Assembly (NCBI GenBank): GCA_024239075.1
Contig: JANBVI010000029.1
Location: 1-64,000, forward strand
Reading direction: 5' to 3'
Source of the DNA: Fischerella sp. CENA71
GTDB taxonomy: Bacteria > Cyanobacteriota > Cyanobacteriia > Cyanobacteriales > Nostocaceae
Length of the DNA: 64,000 nt
Under the pieces are notes generated by a model. The model made no database searches, was not told where the DNA came from, and saw nothing but the letters and a program-made list of their open reading frames with translations. Positions 27,033-36,621 of the stretch are shown here, one piece after another. Made by a program: the position numbers and the translations under genes. Position 1 is the stretch's first letter. Each line of letters starts with the position of its first letter.

Positions 27033-30000
27033 AGGAAAAAATTCATATTTATTAGTAGATGCACGGCTTGGTTGAATTTGGACTATGATAATATCATTTT
27101 TGTTTTGAATATAGCGATCGCCTGATTGTAAAAACTTGATTTTACCAGTTGCACCGTTAGCTGAAAAATTGAGATTACGCAAGACTTGTTGCAGTCCATC
27201 GCGAGTTTTCTTTTGCTGTAAACCTTTAATAATGGCTACAGTTGCATCGTAACTTGTAGCAGAGCGCCAAGTAACTAAGCTACTCCAAAGTTTCTGAGAG
27301 TTTTTACTAAATTCACTCCCCATATTACTTCTAATTTCCCAAGGGACAGCTAATACTAAATCATTAACATCAGCTTGTCCTTTTTGTATAGTTTGTAAAG
27401 TGTATAGTGAAGTACTGGAAAATAATTTGAGTTTGCCTTTATTGGCTTTGGCTAAATCTAAAGCTTTACTAATTCTATCTATATGGGGAGCTAAAAATAA
27501 ACCAGTAGCACCATGACTAATTGCATCTGAAATAATTTTTTTAGGATCAAAATCTGGTGCAGAGAAATCACATTTGATATTCACAATACTTCCACCGTCA
27601 GCGATGGCAGAAGAAGTAAATTCATCGCGAAAAGATTGATTATCTATCGCTTTTTCATCTACACAAATCGCCAAATTTTTGACACGAGCAAAATTAATAG
27701 CATAGTGAGCCACAGAATCAGCTAAAAAACGCAGATTTGGAGAAGTGCGAAATATATAAGAACCACATCCCGATAATTTGAGCGAAAAGCTAGTAGGAGA
27801 AATATTAACTAATTTCCCTTCTTCGTAAATTACACAGGCTGCGACAGAAGCATCAGATGCATTATGGCCAATCACTGCTAAAATTTGCTTGTTTTTGACA
27901 AAAAATTTCGCTATTTGTTTAGAAATATCAGGATCATTATCATCATTAGCTATTTCTACTTGTAACAAATATCCTTGAATACCACCTTTATTATTAACTT
28001 CATCTTGCGCTTGAGCCACACCTTGCAGTATTTCTTTAGCAACATTGATATTGCTACCAATCGGAACACTAACAGCTATTTTTAAAACTTTGCCATGACG
28101 AGCAGCAAGAGCATTTTGTAAGTATATGCGTGTTTCGGGGTCATTGGGGATTGTTTGCAGAGATTTTTGAAATGATGCGATCGCTTGCTCATAATTTTCT
28201 GTCGCAAAAGCTTCTACACCTGCTTTTTTCTCGCTACTGAGATGATCTTTAACTAATATTTTATCCCCGAAGCTGAGGCGATTAAAAATAGAGTCTTTGA
28301 GTACAAATTTGTAGTGACTCGCATTGTCGGGATCAGGTTTGACTTCCACCAACACCGCTGTACCGATGCGATCGCCCCAAGGTGAAAATTGAATAGTTCC
28401 CGTAGCGCCTTCTAAAGAAAAACTATTAGATAAAGCTTCTTGGATGCCATCTCTGGTGTTATGATTTTCATTCTGCATGAATGCTTCGGCAATCGTGTTG
28501 GCAGCATCATAAGCATTTGCTGTGCGCCAAGTAATAGATTCTGGATTATGCCATAATTTATAGGCATCTTTGACAAAGTTTTTATTAGCAGAAGCATCGG
28601 CGTGCCAAGGAACAGCCATCACTAAACCGTTGACAGCTTTACCAGCCATCAAAGTTTTTTTAGTTTGCATACTGGGATTGCCAAATAGCATAAATTGGCC
28701 TTTGTTGGCTTTAGCAACTTTTATAGCTTGATCAATTCTGTCAACATGGGGATTGAGAAATATGCTATCAGCTTTTTTTTCTTTAGCACGTTTAATGGCA
28801 AGTTTTGGCTGAAAATTTTTGGCTGCTAAATCGCAGTGAATATCAATTAATTGAGTGTTATTTTTGGCTAGTGCTGAAGCTATTGCAGGTTCATAAGACT
28901 GATCTTTTGCTTGAGAATCACGACAGATAGCAATGCGAGTTTTGCCTTCTTTTTTTGTATAATCAGCTAAAGTTTCAGCCATCACATCATTTCTAATTAC
29001 AGTTCTGTAAATATAGCTACCCTCACTACGATTTTGGGGATCAGTTACTAATGGAGAAGAACTAGTGGGTGAAATCATCACTAATTTTCCATCTTGGTAA
29101 ATTTTAGAAGCAGGCACGCTAGCATCACTACTATTGTGTCCAATTACTGCTAAGATATTTTGATCTTGTATAAATTTATAGGCAACTCTTTCAGCAACAG
29201 CAGGATTATTATCATCATTGACGATTTCTAACTTTAATAATTTGCCATTAATACCACCTTGACGGTTAATTTCATCTTGATATTGTGCTACCCCTCGTAA
29301 AATTTCTTGGGCAACATCAGGATTTGTACCAATCGGAACTGCAACCCCTATCGTTAATGCTGCTTGCTCGCCAATCTTGGCATTATTCAGATATATTAAC
29401 GATTCTGGATCATTAGGTTGAATTTGCAAAGATTTTTGAAATTTCTCAAATGCTTGATGATAATTTCTACCTGAAAATGCTTGTACACCTTGCTTTTTTA
29501 ATTCCGTTTCTACTGTTTTGACTAAAATTTTATTGCCATCACTAAAACGATTATGGAAGTTAATTTCATCAATACCACGCCATAAAGCTGCACCAATACA
29601 CCCCAGCGAAACTGTCGTAATAGCTGCGCGTAAAGCCTTTTGTTTCCAATTGAGAATTCGGGGATATTTGAGTTCTCTTGCAGCTGGATTCTGAAAAATT
29701 ACAGGTAGCCAAGAAGCACAAGGATAGTCTCTTTCCCACTCTTCATGTAAGCGTTCTCGCGCTTGGTTTACAGATGTATATAAAGATTCACCGTTAGTAA
29801 ATGCTGTGAGAAAATATTTTAAAAACTCTTGAGCAATAACATCAGGCACAGGTTCCCGCATGACAATTGTATAGGGAATGCGTAAATTAGCTAAATTACG
29901 GGCTAATCCTAGTCCGTCACAAGAGTTAAAAATAGCTAATTTTAATCCTTTTCTCACAGCATATCGGAGAGAGTAACGCAAGTTTTGTAATGATAAATAA

Positions 30001-30734
30001 CTCTCATTATCATTGATTTTAATTTTTCCTCCAGCATCACCTTCTTGACTTATACTATGTCCCGCAAAAAATAAAATATCCCAAGATTCCGTTCTGAGAT
30101 TTTTAATAAGTTTCTGGCGTGTGGGTTCTATTAAGTCTTCAACTTTTGCACCTGGTAAATTTTTGAGAGAATCTAAATCTTGTTGAAGATCAATTCCTTC
30201 ACTACTACCTAAAATTGCCAAAATCTTGACTGGTATTTTCAGGTGCTTTGTCGATGGTTCGTATTCTGAACTAATTACTATTTCAGCTTGGGGATGGCTA
30301 GTAGAGAAAAAACCCCATAAATGCCAAGGTAATCTTTGCAGCAATGAATCCTGAGTCTGTAAAATAAAGCGAACATCTTCATAATTACCAATTTGTTTTG
30401 ATAATTGTCGTTCTACTTCTAAAACAGATGCTTGATTTAACCAGTTGTTGAAAGTATCTTGAAATTTTTGAGCTGCTTGATTACAAGCATCTTTACTAGA
30501 GAAGTTTGTAATCTGGTTTTTCGGGATAATTATTAACCAATTTGCTGGTAATTTCTCATAAATAGATTGCCATGCAGTGTATGTTGTCGGAACATCTGGT
30601 GCAGGTGGTAATCTACCAGAAATCTCAGCAATATGAGGCTTCCCAGATTCACCAATTCTCACTTTGATAGGAAATCCCTTCTCAAAAGAACCCTCCCCGA
30701 TTTCAAAAATGATTAATTTAACCCGCTTCACCAC
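27021..30734 (-). CDS. CHAT caspase-like protease fused through one TM helix to two TPR + LivJ-like ligand-binding modules
   Basis: About 1237 residues. N-terminal CHAT domain (to ~355) with catalytic His in ILFFAGHSIS (H226) and Cys in AIFNSCDGLGLA (C272). One hydrophobic helix follows (ALRAAITTVSLGCIGAALW, ~366-386), preceded by RILNWKQK, so the protease side is predicted cytoplasmic. The exterior part is a tandem duplication: a TPR-like unit (FQKSLQIQPNDPESLIYLNNA, ~397-457) plus a type-1 periplasmic-binding domain (~460-804), then a second TPR-like unit (FQKSLQTIPNDPETRIYLQNA, ~818-880) plus a second such domain (~883-1237). Both binding domains keep SSDASV/ASDASV and ISPTS motifs of LivJ-type proteins. 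GTG 30734 is chosen because AAGGAG lies 8 bases upstream; a TTG exists at 30758. Last gene of a sigma-DUF1822-CHAT set. Receptor-protease role is inferred. Confidence 0.88.
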   Translation of the reverse strand: MVKRVKLIIFEIGEGSFEKGFPIKVRIGESGKPHIAEISGRLPPAPDVPTTYTAWQSIYEKLPANWLIIIPKNQITNFSSKDACNQAAQKFQDTFNNWLNQASVLEVERQLSKQIGNYEDVRFILQTQDSLLQRLPWHLWGFFSTSHPQAEIVISSEYEPSTKHLKIPVKILAILGSSEGIDLQQDLDSLKNLPGAKVEDLIEPTRQKLIKNLRTESWDILFFAGHSISQEGDAGGKIKINDNESYLSLQNLRYSLRYAVRKGLKLAIFNSCDGLGLARNLANLRIPYTIVMREPVPDVIAQEFLKYFLTAFTNGESLYTSVNQARERLHEEWERDYPCASWLPVIFQNPAARELKYPRILNWKQKALRAAITTVSLGCIGAALWRGIDEINFHNRFSDGNKILVKTVETELKKQGVQAFSGRNYHQAFEKFQKSLQIQPNDPESLIYLNNAKIGEQAALTIGVAVPIGTNPDVAQEILRGVAQYQDEINRQGGINGKLLKLEIVNDDNNPAVAERVAYKFIQDQNILAVIGHNSSDASVPASKIYQDGKLVMISPTSSSPLVTDPQNRSEGSYIYRTVIRNDVMAETLADYTKKEGKTRIAICRDSQAKDQSYEPAIASALAKNNTQLIDIHCDLAAKNFQPKLAIKRAKEKKADSIFLNPHVDRIDQAIKVAKANKGQFMLFGNPSMQTKKTLMAGKAVNGLVMAVPWHADASANKNFVKDAYKLWHNPESITWRTANAYDAANTIAEAFMQNENHNTRDGIQEALSNSFSLEGATGTIQFSPWGDRIGTAVLVEVKPDPDNASHYKFVLKDSIFNRLSFGDKILVKDHLSSEKKAGVEAFATENYEQAIASFQKSLQTIPNDPETRIYLQNALAARHGKVLKIAVSVPIGSNINVAKEILQGVAQAQDEVNNKGGIQGYLLQVEIANDDNDPDISKQIAKFFVKNKQILAVIGHNASDASVAACVIYEEGKLVNISPTSFSLKLSGCGSYIFRTSPNLRFLADSVAHYAINFARVKNLAICVDEKAIDNQSFRDEFTSSAIADGGSIVNIKCDFSAPDFDPKKIISDAISHGATGLFLAPHIDRISKALDLAKANKGKLKLFSSTSLYTLQTIQKGQADVNDLVLAVPWEIRSNMGSEFSKNSQKLWSSLVTWRSATSYDATVAIIKGLQQKKTRDGLQQVLRNLNFSANGATGKIKFLQSGDRYIQNKNDIIIVQIQPSRASTNKYEFFPLNP

Positions 30735-30817
30735 ATTTTCCACTCCTTGATAACTCAATGTTTAAGGTAATACCATAGCTCAAAATTACTGCTCAATAGC
30801 CAACGAATAATTCATAT

Positions 30818-31975
30818 CTAAATCACAAAATTTTCTGTTACTACTGCATCATTTAAACCAACTCTAACTTGGAATCTTTCCCCAAATTCCGCACAAAACT
30901 TTAATTGAATATAATCATCCTCTTCTCTAGCTTTAACTTCTAAAAATGGTTGTCCATTATCGTATAATCCTGCTAATTGTAAACCTGATGGTAAATAAGC
31001 ATGATTCATCGGATAAACCCGCAATAACACAGCGATTGTTTGATCTGGTTTAGATAAAACCGCTACCATTAAGGCTACAGGATTACCATCTAACTGCATT
31101 CCTAAATCCATGATGCGTCTAGCACTCACCGCAGGATGATTAGGTTTTAGAGTCCACAAAATTTCTGCAAGAGTCCAACGTGTTTCTTCATCTTCAGTAG
31201 TTTGAATTAAATGAACCAAAATATCTAGAAGTTCGGATGAAGTATGACTATTATTATTATTCTCAATATTTTCACGACGATTGTTGAACTTTTTTGACAA
31301 AAATTTAGTTGGTAAACATTTTTGCCAACTATGATTAGGGTATAATTGCTCGATAATTTGCCAGATAATATCGGGTGATTCTAATTTCAATCCTCTGACA
31401 CGTTTAATAGAACGGAAAGCAAACTGAGGTTTGATTTTACTCGTGAATTCTTCAACAGTTTGCCACTCAGTTGTGTAAATATTTTCCAGCCACGATCGCA
31501 AAGAAACTAAATGCGATCGCTCAATTAATTCATCTAATGGCTGTAGCTGATTAAGATCAATTTCTGTTGCTGTGACATGAGGTAAAAATCCCCAAATCTT
31601 ACCCTCTTTGCAGGTTTGATTAATTTCAACAACCACATAACCAATGCGATCATCCCAAACCTCAGGCGGAATTTCACAAATGCGATCGCCTGTGCGAATC
31701 GCTCGACATTCCAAATGTCCTACCCCAGTCAACACCAAATCAGCAACATTATCAATTAACCTTCTATAAGGATTCCAACTATAACTAGATGCTAAATCTG
31801 TAGGAATATCTAGCATGTGCAAATAAGTATTAACTACCTGCACAGCTAAAGTATTTAAATAGACTTGTTTGGCTTTTGATTGTGTTGGTTGTTCCCTGGC
31901 AAATCTGAGGGCATTTTCTCGGAATTCTTCCGAAATCGGAATAGATATGGTTTGATGTTCGATTATGTAATTCAT
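30818..31975 (-). CDS. DUF1822 family protein
   Basis: A 385-residue protein opening ISIPISEEFRENALRFAREQ, with the conserved region AKQVYLNTLAVQVVNTYLHML and a beta-rich C-terminal domain (PSGLQLAGLYDNGQPFLEVKAREEDDYIQLKF). This is the DUF1822 pattern, known mainly from cyanobacteria. ATG 31975 is preferred to TTG 31996. It lies 27 bases after the sigma-factor-like gene and 83 bases before the CHAT gene on the same strand, which suggests an operon. Biochemical role unknown. Confidence 0.85.
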   Translation of the reverse strand: MNYIIEHQTISIPISEEFRENALRFAREQPTQSKAKQVYLNTLAVQVVNTYLHMLDIPTDLASSYSWNPYRRLIDNVADLVLTGVGHLECRAIRTGDRICEIPPEVWDDRIGYVVVEINQTCKEGKIWGFLPHVTATEIDLNQLQPLDELIERSHLVSLRSWLENIYTTEWQTVEEFTSKIKPQFAFRSIKRVRGLKLESPDIIWQIIEQLYPNHSWQKCLPTKFLSKKFNNRRENIENNNNSHTSSELLDILVHLIQTTEDEETRWTLAEILWTLKPNHPAVSARRIMDLGMQLDGNPVALMVAVLSKPDQTIAVLLRVYPMNHAYLPSGLQLAGLYDNGQPFLEVKAREEDDYIQLKFCAEFGERFQVRVGLNDAVVTENFVI

Positions 31976-32002
31976 AGTTGTAGATTTCAACTTCAAATAC
32001 AG

Positions 32003-32650
32003 TTAATCAAGATAACCTTGGGATTTACAAAACTCTTCCAAAATTGGAAGACATTTTCTTTGGTAGAAACCACTGACAGTGGTAATAGATACATCAAAAT
32101 CTTGAGATATATCTTTCCAAGCAATTTCTAAAATAAAACGGCGTTCAATCAAAACTTGACAATTAATATCAGGGCGATCGCTAATATGAATCCGCTGTAA
32201 TTTCTTGGCTTCTGTTGTCAGCCATTCCTGAATATCTTTGATTAGGGGAGATGGTTCGGGTGGTGCGGGAATTAAACTTACCGGATCTATTTCTTCGCCA
32301 TTTTCTCCGATTACAGGAGAAATGGTTTTTATCCGAGTTTCTTGTCTGCTGCGGTAAATATCCTTCAGGCGATACTTCAAGTAAATATTTAACCAGCATG
32401 TCACACAACCTTTATTTGGATTGTAAGCTTCTTTAGCAGTTGTGGCTTCACAGAGATTTTGACAGAAATATATCCAAGTTTGCTGCAAAGCTTCCTCAGC
32501 ATCAGATACAGCAATAGTTGGCGATAATTTACCCGACTTTTGAATCAGATAAATAATTTTATTTAATTTCCTTTTGCGTTCTAAACTACCCCTCGGATGT
32601 TGACAAGCATCTTGAACAAGTTGGAGGATTTGCGCTTTGAATTCATCCAT
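32003..32650 (-). CDS. ECF-like sigma-70 family protein
   Basis: A 215-residue protein with a sigma region-2-like segment (EEALQQTWIYFCQNLCEA ... GCVTCWLNIYLKYRLKDIYR, ~48-100) and a C-terminal region-4-like helix-turn-helix (LEIAWKDISQDFDVSITTVSGFYQRKCLPILEEF, ~173-205). The intervening linker is Pro-rich. The pattern fits cyanobacterial 'sigma-70-like' proteins next to DUF1822/CHAT genes. Whether it works as a true sigma factor or as an adaptor is not decided by sequence. First gene of the three-gene set. Confidence 0.75.
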   Translation of the reverse strand: MDEFKAQILQLVQDACQHPRGSLERKRKLNKIIYLIQKSGKLSPTIAVSDAEEALQQTWIYFCQNLCEATTAKEAYNPNKGCVTCWLNIYLKYRLKDIYRSRQETRIKTISPVIGENGEEIDPVSLIPAPPEPSPLIKDIQEWLTTEAKKLQRIHISDRPDINCQVLIERRFILEIAWKDISQDFDVSITTVSGFYQRKCLPILEEFCKSQGYLD

Positions 32651-32822
32651 ACTGTAAAGAATTAATTAACTTTTAACAGTCTTAGCTCAACCTACTGCTA
32701 CAGTTTATAGGGGCGTTTATCCAGATTTGATTTCACTTCCGTAATCAGAATTTTTCCAAAACTCCCAAGGGGACTGTAATACCAGCAATTACCAAAATTA
32801 AATTCTTCATAAATCTTCCAAC

Positions 32823-34328
32823 TTAACCGCCACACCCGCCACACCCAGCACCACATCCAGCACCGCAACCAGCGCTACAACCACTACCGCCACCATCCCC
32901 ACTACAGCCAGCAGTAAAACCAATATCACCGCCACTACTAGTACTACTGATAGTGCTTGGCGCTGCGAAGGCTTGTTTTAAATCTGCGAAAGAATCTATT
33001 AAGACTGCACTACCAAATAAAGCAAAAGCAAATGCAATGTCAGATGATTTAGAGTAAGACGAGCGATAGTAATTAAGAGTGCGATCGCCAGATCGAGTCC
33101 GGTGTGGTTTAGCCAATAGCGAGAATCCAATAATAGCACTCACAATGCACATTACTATTAACAAACCTACAGGTTTATCGCGGGAAATTCCCACGATAAT
33201 CTTGCTGATTCCCAACAGCAATAATACTAAGACGGGTGTTGCAGTTGCAATTTGAATCATCTTTGCTTGGCGATCGCTAACTAATAAACCTTGATTTTGC
33301 AAGTTTCGCTTAATCGAATTTGTTGCTGATATTACCCTTGTGCGGATAGTTTCAATCGGAGCATAATTAGTACCACTAATGCTTTCCTCAATCAGTGCTT
33401 CTGCTATTGATTTTTCCAAACGGTGACTATTGGCAGATGGAGCTTTTTCTAGATGTAAAGTACGGCTTGTCGCTGATACTTTCAGAACTTTATCTTGAAC
33501 AAGTTTAGCGATCGCAGCATCTACGGCTCTATATGCGCCAACATTTAAATATGCTAATTCATAAGCATCTAGAGAACTAGATTCACCCAGAGAATTATTC
33601 ACAGATGTACTTAAAAACCAACGCAAAAATCTAGTGCAGAAAAAAGCAAAAATTGCTAGTACAAAATAAAACCAGAGAAACTCAGACCCATTTAAATTCA
33701 GTGGATTATTAATCGAAGCTGCTAATAAAGGCTCATTGTTTGCTACTATTAATCCCAAAGAAAATGGCATGACTAAAACTGGTGATATATTTCCTAAAGA
33801 ACGTAGTCTCAAACGAGCTAAATTTATCTTGGGAAACTTGATTAATAATTTAGGTAAAATCCAGTTTTCTTGAATATTCACCCGCACAAACTTGGTATCA
33901 CTACCAAAACGAATATGCGGTGTTGACCAAATATCTGCTGGTGGAATTTGCCCAAAAAAATGCTTGTAACTTGCCAAAGTCTGAACATAGAAATCTTGAA
34001 ATTTATGATGTTCAACACTACCACCACGAGTCGGATTGTGATGCAGTGGTCTTTGTAAAACATTTGCACAAAATTCGTTCCAATAAGAATGTGTATAAGT
34101 TAGGTGGAGATGCCAAACTTGATCTACTTGTTCTGATGGCGTTACCGTATGTCCTGCAACAACTGATAAAAAAGCAAACTTTTTATACTCCTCAATTGCC
34201 CGTTTTGTATATTCAACACTCCAACCATTTTCTTTCGCTAGTCTCTTGCTGAACGGATAAACAGCATCATTTTCATCTAAAGAAAACGCTTGAATACGTG
34301 TATATAATTCTGCTTGTTGAAGATTCAT
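32823..34328 (-). CDS. TIGR04222-type membrane protein with glycine-rich-domain-like N terminus and Cys/Gly tail
   Basis: A 501-residue protein. The N-terminal ~140 residues match the 'glycine-rich domain-containing-like' pattern: VDQVWHLHLTYTHSYWNEFC, LHHNPTRGG and PPADIW. Membrane helices follow (~177-196, ~210-232, ~365-385, ~392-410, and a last one). Between them is a cytosolic module (AYELAYLNVGAYRAVDAAIAKL ... LEKSIAEAL) typical of TIGR04222. The extreme C terminus is almost only Gly, Ala, Ser and Cys (repeated AGCG units, residues ~470-501). ATG 34328 with AGGA upstream is preferred to GTG 34346. It lies 172 bases upstream of the sigma-like gene, same strand; function unknown. Confidence 0.78.
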   Translation of the reverse strand: MNLQQAELYTRIQAFSLDENDAVYPFSKRLAKENGWSVEYTKRAIEEYKKFAFLSVVAGHTVTPSEQVDQVWHLHLTYTHSYWNEFCANVLQRPLHHNPTRGGSVEHHKFQDFYVQTLASYKHFFGQIPPADIWSTPHIRFGSDTKFVRVNIQENWILPKLLIKFPKINLARLRLRSLGNISPVLVMPFSLGLIVANNEPLLAASINNPLNLNGSEFLWFYFVLAIFAFFCTRFLRWFLSTSVNNSLGESSSLDAYELAYLNVGAYRAVDAAIAKLVQDKVLKVSATSRTLHLEKAPSANSHRLEKSIAEALIEESISGTNYAPIETIRTRVISATNSIKRNLQNQGLLVSDRQAKMIQIATATPVLVLLLLGISKIIVGISRDKPVGLLIVMCIVSAIIGFSLLAKPHRTRSGDRTLNYYRSSYSKSSDIAFAFALFGSAVLIDSFADLKQAFAAPSTISSTSSGGDIGFTAGCSGDGGGSGCSAGCGAGCGAGCGGCGG

Positions 34329-34848
34329 AATTTTCCTATCATCCACTATTCACAGAACTCTCCCAATTGGCGCCTTGGTTCTATAAGTTCTTCAGTTGGA
34401 ACAGGAAAAATTTATTCTTGTGTTTACAGATATTTACAATTAAGCAACAATCAAGCCCATTTTATATAGATTCTGAGCTTGAATTTAATTCCTAGCGAAT
34501 TTTCCATAGCAAAGACTCTGCGTACCTCCGCGCTGACTCTGCGCCACTCTGCGTTTAAAAACCCTAGCTTTTAACAACCAACAGCCTTGATTTCTGCATA
34601 AGTAACTTGATTTTTACCGATATATTAAATAGAAGAGCTTGTTTAAATATATGCCTTTTTCTAGATATTTATTTCACCTTTGACGCTGAAAGCTTTATTT
34701 CAGGGCTATTTACTTCGAGATATGTACTGAAGAAAATTATATTTTAGAGATCCCAACACGAAGCGAGACCTTCGGTAAGCTTCGCTAACGCGACAATGCT
34801 TTTGCTGAAGAATAGGATGAGTAATCTTTTGATCGCCTTTACACAAAT
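34329..34848. other. Intergenic region with decayed repeats
   Basis: About 520 bases. It holds a CTCTGCG-type repeat (34510-34560, related to one at 57670-57722) and a GAAGCGAGACCTTCGGTAAG-type dispersed element near 34758. No gene is evident apart from the PIN remnant that follows. Confidence 0.5.
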
Positions 34849-35061
34849 ATGAACATCAAGGATGTGATCGGGCTAAGATTGATCAATCTAAATATTTTTG
34901 AATCTGCATCAGATATCCGCAGTCGATATAATTTTTCTTTTTGGGATGGTTTAATTGTTGCTTGTGCGCTGGGAGCAGGTGCAAGTATTCTTTATTCTGA
35001 AGATATGCAGGATCGGTTAGTAGTAGCTGGTCAATTAGAAATTGTCAATCTGTTTAAATGA
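34849..35061 (+). pseudogene. PIN-domain (VapC-type) toxin remnant, C-terminal part only
   Basis: A 70-codon open stretch whose second half (YNFSFWDGLIVACALGAGAS, then ILYSEDMQDRLVV ... LEIVNLF) is the classical C-terminal half of a VapC PIN ribonuclease. It includes the conserved FWD and SED acidic residues. The N-terminal half with the first catalytic Asp (VDTN-like) is absent, and no antitoxin gene is adjacent. Interpreted as a decayed toxin gene. Confidence 0.7.
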
Positions 35062-35114
35062 AAGTAGAGACTTAGCCAAGACTTAAGCGCCACATCTTCT
35101 TAAACCTGTTACAC

Positions 35115-35813
35115 CTAAACATTCCCGTAAACAGGAATTGCTGCACCTCGGATATCTTTGGCTGCTTCTGAGGCTAAAAAACAGATAACCTCTGCCAAAG
35201 ATTCAGCTTTTACCCATTTATCAGCATTTTCTGTACCCATTGCTTCGCGGTTTGTGGGGGTATCAATGATGCTGGGAAGAACGACATTTGCAGTAATATT
35301 AGTACCTTTGGTTTCGTCTGCGATCGCTTTCGTTAATGCAACCACACCAGCTTTGGATGCACAATAAGCTGCGAGTTGTCCAGATGGTTCTACTGCACCT
35401 TTTGAACCAACAGTCACAATCCGTCCATAGCCATGTTCTAACATTCTCCTCAGACTGTGTTTGCAAACCAAAAAAGTTGTAGTCAGGTTTAAATCAAAAT
35501 CTCGTTTCCAATTTTCCAAGCTGTATTCATGGGTTTTCCCCATCGCAAAACCACCCACCAGATGAATTAATACATCTACTCTTTGCATCTGGTTGATAAT
35601 CTTCTCTACCGAAGCTTCTTCGACTAAATTTGCAGAGACAAAATTGATTCTGACAAAATCAGCAGGTGAGAGGATTCCTTTTAGGCGTTCCACTTCTTTC
35701 GGGTTGTGATAAGGAATTGTGATTGTTGCTGCACCTTGCGCTAAAACTGCTGGTGTCACGCCTAAACCCAATCCACCAGTACCACCTGTCAGTAAAATGT
35801 GTTTACCTTTCAT
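35115..35813 (-). CDS. SDR family NAD(P)-dependent oxidoreductase
   Basis: A 232-residue short-chain dehydrogenase. Cofactor motif TGGTGGLGLG (9-18), LVGG in place of NNAG, and catalytic YCASK with a preceding Ser in GSKGAVEPS. Full length with start ATG 35813. An unrecognised ORF ends only 8 bases upstream on the same strand, and a TetR fragment lies beyond it, as in many SDR/TetR loci. Substrate unknown. Confidence 0.9.
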   Translation of the reverse strand: MKGKHILLTGGTGGLGLGVTPAVLAQGAATITIPYHNPKEVERLKGILSPADFVRINFVSANLVEEASVEKIINQMQRVDVLIHLVGGFAMGKTHEYSLENWKRDFDLNLTTTFLVCKHSLRRMLEHGYGRIVTVGSKGAVEPSGQLAAYCASKAGVVALTKAIADETKGTNITANVVLPSIIDTPTNREAMGTENADKWVKAESLAEVICFLASEAAKDIRGAAIPVYGNV

Positions 35814-35821
35814 GAGTTTGT

Positions 35822-36220
35822 TTAGTCCTGCAATATATCAAATTTTCGGCGAATTTCTAATAAAGAACACTCAAATAACGCTTTGTAATCAAAATACGGC
35901 CAATATTGTTTCCTACTACGATTCTTGATCCAGATTAAAACTAGCTCTGGTAATAATCGTGGCAATACTGCCAATATAGAACTATACAACCATAGTAAAC
36001 CCTGACGCTCCACTAGGTCGTTATACATCACCTCTACTGCTGGATGTTGGCGATCGCGCAGATAGTCTCGAAACTTGTAATCACTAACAATAAAAGTTAG
36101 AGGTAGTAATTTTAACTCATCATCGCAACCAAATACAACATGAGTCAATGCTGTGCAAACAACCCTGACGCCTATTGGTCGGCAAATTTTAGCTATGATT
36201 ATCAGTGCTGCTTCCAGCAA
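35822..36220 (-). CDS. Unrecognised ORF upstream of the SDR gene
   Basis: An open frame of up to 132 codons ending 8 bases before the SDR start. The part after residue ~20 (FGCDDELKLLPLTFIVSDYKF and a hydrophobic-aromatic C-terminal half with WLYSSILAVLPRLLPELVL) looks protein-like, but no family is recognised. Its first ~68 bases overlap the TetR fragment on the opposite strand, so the true start is probably further in. It may be a gene fragment left by the rearrangement that truncated the TetR gene. Confidence 0.4.
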   Translation of the reverse strand: MLEAALIIIAKICRPIGVRVVCTALTHVVFGCDDELKLLPLTFIVSDYKFRDYLRDRQHPAVEVMYNDLVERQGLLWLYSSILAVLPRLLPELVLIWIKNRSRKQYWPYFDYKALFECSLLEIRRKFDILQD

Positions 36221-36449
36221 TCCAAAGTTTGCTCAAGTCTACTGGCAAAAATACTTACAACCACGACGAGCAGGTTTTCATGTTGTAATTGAGCGCGCTA
36301 AAGCCAGACAAGAAATTCAAACTGATGTAGATAGCGATTTAGTCTTTGATATTATTAGCGGCATCATGCTTTATGCAATGGTATTCACACCCACAAGTGA
36401 ACCAGTTTCAGCTTATATCCGTCGTGCTATCGGACTGATTCTGAAATAA
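36153..36449 (+). pseudogene. TetR-family regulator fragment (C-terminal domain only)
   Basis: 98 codons that match a TetR C-terminal ligand domain (SSNPKFAQVYWQKYLQPRRAG region, ending VDSDLVFDIISGIMLYAMVFTP and YIRRAIGLIL). The ~100-residue N-terminal part with the HTH is missing upstream, and the only possible start is an internal GTG. It cannot act as a DNA-binding repressor. Confidence 0.7.
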
Positions 36450-36621
36450 AAATAAAAAAAATCAAAGATTGCACTTCTCAGGAATTCCAGAGTGCCATAA
36501 AGTAGTAAGGTAGGAAAACAAGTTGAGTAATTAGGAATTATGAATTATAAATTATGAATTTATAACTATGAAAAATAACTTATGACTGTAGTCTTTAACT
36601 TGAATTTAACCTATTTATTCT

